Origin: JTS-RE37 sp041744575
GTDB taxonomy: Bacteria > Bacteroidota > Bacteroidia > Flavobacteriales > Flavobacteriaceae
Assembly (NCBI GenBank): GCA_041744575.1
Contig: JBGTKP010000032.1
Coordinates: forward strand, 62,001-126,000
Direction of reading: 5' to 3'
Length of the DNA: 64,000 nucleotides
Part shown: piece after piece, positions 60,269 to 64,000 of the stretch
How the letters are laid out: every line of letters starts with the position of its first letter
Position numbering within the stretch: the stretch's first letter is position 1
The notes under the pieces: model-generated
What the model was told of the DNA's origin: nothing
The model's database searches: none
Seen by the model: only the letters and a program-made list of their open reading frames with translations
Made by a program: the position numbers and the translations under genes

Positions 60269-60450
60269 AGCCTGCTTTTATGCAAAAATACGACAACTAA
60301 CAGTGGCATTCAAAATACAATGGAATTTAGCCATGAGATTTGTGCTGATAAATTTGGCCAGGATACTGCCCTGCAGGCAGCAAAGAACCAATTGTCTGTC
60401 GCTTCTGTATAGTCCTTCTGTATAGTGCATCCGGATCTGAAACTACGCAT
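60269..60450. repeat. sufE-sufS spacer with short tandem repeat
   Basis: The 182-bp gap contains a 12-base direct repeat, CTTCTGTATAGT at 60402-60413 and 60415-60426, and a palindrome CTGCC/GGCAG at 60366-60380. No gene is visible. The gap is unusually long for the interior of a suf operon. Confidence 0.5.
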
Positions 60451-61746
60451 TCAGGAGAGCATTTCCTTCGCTTTTCTAACCCCGTCCACCAGGACGTCTA
60501 CCTCCTGCATCGTATTATAGAAACTAAAACTGGCCCGGACCGTTCCGGGGATTTTAAAATAATCCATCACGGGTTGGGCGCAATGATGACCGGTTCTTAC
60601 GGCGATCCCCAATTTGTCCAGAATGGTACCAACGTCATAGGGGTGAATATTTTGGAGATTAAAAGAAACGACCGACGTCTTTTGCCGGGCGGTCCCGTAT
60701 ATTCTTAACCCTTCAACAGCCAGTAATTGCCTGGTGGCGTAGGCCAAAAGCTGATTTTCATACTGGGCAATATTTGTAAAACCAATCGAATTCAAATAGT
60801 CCAATGCGGCACCGAAAGCAATACCCCCGCAAATATTTGGGGTACCGGCCTCAAATTTATGAGGCAGTTCTGCATAGGTCGTTTTTTCAAAAGTCACCTC
60901 TTTGATCATCTCCCCTCCACCCTGATAGGGCGGCAGTATGTTGAGCCATTCTTCTTTACCATAAAGGATCCCCACCCCGGTAGGTCCGCACATTTTATGT
61001 GCAGAAACTGTATAGAAATCCACATCCAGCGCCTGCACATCCGCCTTTAAGTGTGGCGCTGCCTGAGCCCCGTCAATAAGGACCGCAGCACCCGCCCGGT
61101 GGGCTTCCTCTATGATCTCCCTGATCGGATTGATCGTTCCCAGTGCATTCGATACGTGGTTGCAAAACACCACTTTGGTCCTTGAATTAAGTAAGTCCCG
61201 ATAGGCGTCCATCCTGAGCTCTCCCTGATCGCTCATAGGGATCACTCTGAGCAATGCGCCTGTGCGTTCACATAACATTTGCCATGGCACAATGTTGGAA
61301 TGATGTTCCATGGCGGAGACAAGTATCTCTTCGCCCGGTTGGAGGAGCGAGGCAAATCCATTGGCCACGAGATTGATCGCGTGGGTGGTACCGGAAGTAA
61401 AGATCATCTCATGTGAATGTGCGGCATTCAAATGCTTCTGGATGGTTTTTCTGGCAGCTTCATAGGCATCCGTAGCTTCCTGGGATAAAGCGTGAACACC
61501 CCTGTGGATATTTGCATTATATCGCTGATAATAGTCTACAATAACATCAATTACCTGCCTGGGTGTCTGAGAAGTTGCCGCATTGTCCAGGTAAACGAGC
61601 GGATGACCGTTCACCTCCCGGTTTAAAATCGGAAAATCTTTCCGAAGGCCGGCGACATCCAATGTGGTTTCTGGCATCATTTCCGTGAAATTAGTATAAG
61701 TGCCTTCCCTTGCAAAGTCATCTTCTTTGTTTCGATTTGTTGGCAT
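60451..61746 (-). CDS. sufS: Cysteine desulfurase SufS
   Basis: This 431-aa PLP enzyme takes sulfur from cysteine for Fe-S clusters. The PLP lysine is in TVSAHKMCGPTGVGILYG and the active-site cysteine in RTGHHCAQPVMDYF. LDNAATSQTPRQVIDVI near the start is typical. From the ATG at 61746 it carries about 25 extra residues before the usual start of the family (VAGLRKDFPIL). In-frame ATGs at 61680 and 61677 may be the true start. It follows sufD after a 50-bp gap. Confidence 0.94.
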   Translation of the reverse strand: MPTNRNKEDDFAREGTYTNFTEMMPETTLDVAGLRKDFPILNREVNGHPLVYLDNAATSQTPRQVIDVIVDYYQRYNANIHRGVHALSQEATDAYEAARKTIQKHLNAAHSHEMIFTSGTTHAINLVANGFASLLQPGEEILVSAMEHHSNIVPWQMLCERTGALLRVIPMSDQGELRMDAYRDLLNSRTKVVFCNHVSNALGTINPIREIIEEAHRAGAAVLIDGAQAAPHLKADVQALDVDFYTVSAHKMCGPTGVGILYGKEEWLNILPPYQGGGEMIKEVTFEKTTYAELPHKFEAGTPNICGGIAFGAALDYLNSIGFTNIAQYENQLLAYATRQLLAVEGLRIYGTARQKTSVVSFNLQNIHPYDVGTILDKLGIAVRTGHHCAQPVMDYFKIPGTVRASFSFYNTMQEVDVLVDGVRKAKEMLS

Positions 61747-61796
61747 TACAATGGATTTCTGCTTGTGAAGAAGTATTATGGAGACAGCGCTTCTAG

Positions 61797-63113
61797 CTAA
61801 AGATCAAATCCCAGATTAACATTCAGTTTATCCGCGACCAATTTGTTAATCCTTGATTTCAATTCCGGAATACGAACACTTTCCAGCACGTTATTTGCAA
61901 AAGCATACATCAACAGCGCTGCAGCTTCTTTTTTGGGGATTCCCCTCGACTGTAAATAAAACAGGGCATCCGCATCCAGTTGCCCTATGGTGCATCCGTG
62001 TGAACATTTGACGTCATCGGCAAATATTTCGAGCTGTGGCTTGGTATTGATAGTAGCCTGGTCACTTATCAGGATATTGTTATTTTTCTGGAAGGCATTT
62101 GTTTTTTGAGCCAGCTTGTCCACCACGATTTTCCCATTAAAGACTCCGGTGGATCGTTCGCCGTAAATACCTTTGTAATCCTGATGGCTTTCGCAGTTAG
62201 GCGTGGCATGGTGGACCAGGGTATGATGGTCTACATGCTCCTTTTCGCCCAGGATGGTCACCCCCTTGAGGGTGGAGTCTATATACTCCCCGTCCTGATA
62301 AAAATTGAGATTGTTCCTGGTTAATTTTCCGCCAAACGAAAAAGTATGCACCTTGGCAACGCTGTGCCCTTTTTGTGATATATAGGTGTTATCTATCAGC
62401 GAGGCGCTTTTAACATTGTTCTGTACCTTGTAATAATCAACAAGGGCATTGTTGGCTGTAAAAATTTCGGTGACAGAATTGGTAAGGACCTCATTTGTGG
62501 TGAGACTTTGGTGGCGTTCAATCACCTGGAGTTCCGCATGCTCTTCCACCACAATCAGATTGCGGGGCTGCAGCATGAGACTGGCCTCGTTGCCGGTTGC
62601 CAGATGAAGGATTTCTACGGGCTTCTTAGGCATCGCGTGCTTGGGAATGTAGATATAGGCGCCTTCCCTGCTGAATGCGGTATTGAGAGACGTAAGTGAA
62701 TCTTCTCGGGAGGCAATTTTATTAAAATATACATCAATTACCTGTCTGTACATCGGCTTTGTAAGCGCGGAACTCATAAGGCAAATATCCACTCCGTCAT
62801 GGGTCGTTTCAGAAAGGTAAGAACTATAGATCCCGTCAATGAACACGATTTTGTAGGTATCTATCTCATGAAGGAAGTATTTCTTAACATCTCTGTATTC
62901 CAGGGTATTTTCTTCCTTGGGAAAAATGCTGAAATCTACCTTTAGCAAACTATTCAGAGAAGTGTATTTCCAGGCTTCCTGCTTTTTGCTTGGGAAGCCC
63001 TTATTCTCAAAATTCTTAATGGCCTCGGAACGAATATCATGCACCGGATGGTCTACATCGATATTGTTTTCGAAAGCCAGGAAAGAAGAAACCAATTTAT
63101 CTTTTAAATCCAT
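61797..63113 (-). CDS. sufD: Fe-S cluster assembly protein SufD
   Basis: This protein, about 438 aa, is a subunit of the SufBCD scaffold, with a right-handed beta-helix core. Characteristic segments are the N-terminal KKQEAWKYTSLNSLLKVDF and the C-terminal EIFADDVKCSHGCTIGQLDADALFYLQSRGI. I chose the ATG at 63113 (MDLKDKLVSSFLAF); six more codons upstream lead only to a GTG. It follows sufC after 39 bp. Confidence 0.94.
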   Translation of the reverse strand: MDLKDKLVSSFLAFENNIDVDHPVHDIRSEAIKNFENKGFPSKKQEAWKYTSLNSLLKVDFSIFPKEENTLEYRDVKKYFLHEIDTYKIVFIDGIYSSYLSETTHDGVDICLMSSALTKPMYRQVIDVYFNKIASREDSLTSLNTAFSREGAYIYIPKHAMPKKPVEILHLATGNEASLMLQPRNLIVVEEHAELQVIERHQSLTTNEVLTNSVTEIFTANNALVDYYKVQNNVKSASLIDNTYISQKGHSVAKVHTFSFGGKLTRNNLNFYQDGEYIDSTLKGVTILGEKEHVDHHTLVHHATPNCESHQDYKGIYGERSTGVFNGKIVVDKLAQKTNAFQKNNNILISDQATINTKPQLEIFADDVKCSHGCTIGQLDADALFYLQSRGIPKKEAAALLMYAFANNVLESVRIPELKSRINKLVADKLNVNLGFDL

Positions 63114-63152
63114 GATATACTTATTCTGCACCTATTGGCAATGAGCGATCGT

Positions 63153-63908
63153 CTAACGTGAAACCGTTTCATTCTTGAGCCAGTCATACCCTTTTTCCTC
63201 CAGTTCGTGGGCAAGTTCCTTACTGCCCGATTTTACGATCCTGCCCTCATGAAGCACATGGACATAATCCGGAATAATATACTCCAGCAAACGCTGATAA
63301 TGGGTAATCAGAATGACGGCATTGCTTTTACTTCTGAGTTTATTTACCCCGTGGGCCACTATTCTCAGGGCATCAATGTCCAGGCCGGAGTCGGTTTCGT
63401 CAAGAATTGCAAGCTTGGGTTCAAGCATGGCCATTTGAAAAATTTCGTTCCGCTTCTTCTCACCGCCGGAAAACCCTTCATTCAGGGATCTGGATAAAAA
63501 CTTTCGATCAATATCGAGTAAACTCGATTTTTCACGGATCATTTTTAACATGGTGTTCGCCGGCATATCTTCTTCACCCCTGGCTTTTCTGGATTCATTG
63601 ATCGCGGTCTTCATAAAATTGGTAACAGATACCCCGGGAATCTCCACAGGGTATTGAAAGGAAAGAAAAATCCCTTTATGAGCCCGGTCTTCCGGGGATA
63701 CTTCCTCGAGGTCCTCCCCTTCAAAAAATATCTGCCCTTTCGTGATCTCAAATTCTTCCTTACCTGCAATTACCGAGGCCAAGGTGCTTTTACCCGAGCC
63801 ATTCGGCCCCATGATCGCATGAACCTCCCCGGCGTTAACCTCCAGATTGATGCCATTCAATATAACGTTGCCCTCAACCCCTGCATGCAGGTTTTTAATT
63901 TTCAGCAT
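63153..63908 (-). CDS. sufC: Fe-S cluster assembly ATPase SufC
   Basis: This 251-aa ABC-type ATPase of the SufBCD complex has Walker A GPNGSGKSTLA, signature FSGGEKKRNEIFQ, and Walker B LAILDETDSGLDIDALRI. It is cytoplasmic, without membrane domains. It is the most upstream suf gene in the window; sufB would be expected further right, beyond 64000. The last 92 bases of the window (63909-64000) show no convincing coding sequence. Confidence 0.96.
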   Translation of the reverse strand: MLKIKNLHAGVEGNVILNGINLEVNAGEVHAIMGPNGSGKSTLASVIAGKEEFEITKGQIFFEGEDLEEVSPEDRAHKGIFLSFQYPVEIPGVSVTNFMKTAINESRKARGEEDMPANTMLKMIREKSSLLDIDRKFLSRSLNEGFSGGEKKRNEIFQMAMLEPKLAILDETDSGLDIDALRIVAHGVNKLRSKSNAVILITHYQRLLEYIIPDYVHVLHEGRIVKSGSKELAHELEEKGYDWLKNETVSR

Positions 63909-64000
63909 TGTGCTTCATTTTAAAATTAGATACTTCTCTATTTTATTTTCGTCCGGTTATTCATTTCTCAAATCCCCGTGCTTCTGCACTTCCAAGGTAT

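Noticed and set aside
63974..64000. Possible end of sufB at the right edge
   Set aside because: None of the minus-strand frames in these bases gives the expected SufB C-terminus; the edge is too short to decide.
1..64000. Search by eye for tRNA, rRNA, CRISPR arrays, insertion sequences and prophage genes
   Set aside because: No cloverleaf with a TTCGA arm in a gene gap, no regular direct-repeat array, and no transposase or integrase was found. A small or degenerate element could escape reading by eye.

Overview
The window comes from a member of the Flavobacteriaceae (Bacteroidota), probably marine or free-living. Flavobacterial family proteins occur throughout (DUF3078, DUF2480, DUF3109, a HupE/UreJ-like protein, a hybrid two-component sensor, paired sortilin-like propellers). 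The suf and hem gene orders are those usual in this family. Many promoters match the Bacteroidota -7 element TAnnTTTG, and Shine-Dalgarno sequences are mostly absent. I cannot assign a genus. I saw no tRNA, rRNA, CRISPR array, insertion sequence or phage gene.

Layout. 1-2541: class Ia ribonucleotide reductase, nrdB then nrdA (nrdA runs off the left edge). 2542-4269: two sparse intergenic stretches around one unknown exported protein. 4270-6956: a LytTR response regulator with its TPR-type histidine kinase. 6949-16554: housekeeping genes (DUF3109, MarC, an exported alpha/beta hydrolase, an outer-membrane barrel, an S41 protease, dCMP deaminase, a HupE/UreJ-like protein, a DnaJ protein, bacilliredoxin, PlsC, an HD hydrolase). 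16637-28767: a minus-strand run with a radical SAM protein, an unknown exported protein, enoyl-CoA hydratase, an NtrY-like kinase, HemJ and two large BNR/sortilin-like exported propellers. 28971-33733: a gamma-glutamyltransferase-like protein, a Tat-exported Gfo/Idh/MocA oxidoreductase and a GH30 lipoprotein. 33774-44496: haem synthesis, with hemH-MATE on the minus strand, an AraC regulator, then hemA-hemCD(fused)-hemE-hemF-hemB on the plus strand. 44509-49763: a serine hydrolase, an unknown lipoprotein, an endonuclease/exonuclease/phosphatase protein and HflX. 57871-63908: the suf iron-sulfur operon sufC-sufD-sufS-sufE-DUF59, then DUF2480 and DUF3078.

The most interesting region is 49802-57856. 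A hybrid two-component sensor with an AraC-type output domain (52542-56390) and a beta-helix lipoprotein (50101-52251) are flanked by four gene-free transcription units: one on the left and three in tandem on the right. Each unit has the same promoter architecture. Two 9-bp direct repeats (TTSACAACA) begin exactly 21 bp apart, and the downstream repeat begins exactly 37 bp before a TAnnTTTAC -7 element. Each unit ends in a strong intrinsic terminator about 160-190 nt downstream. The transcribed parts share short C-rich motifs and are open for no convincing protein. I read them as four paralogous small RNA genes under common control. The 21-bp direct-repeat geometry next to the core promoter is that of AraC-family activators, so the sensor between them is a plausible, untested regulator.

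Haem and iron-sulfur assembly dominate the rest of the window. Next to the AraC-type regulator beside hemA is a perfect 19-bp inverted repeat that resembles a metal-regulator operator.
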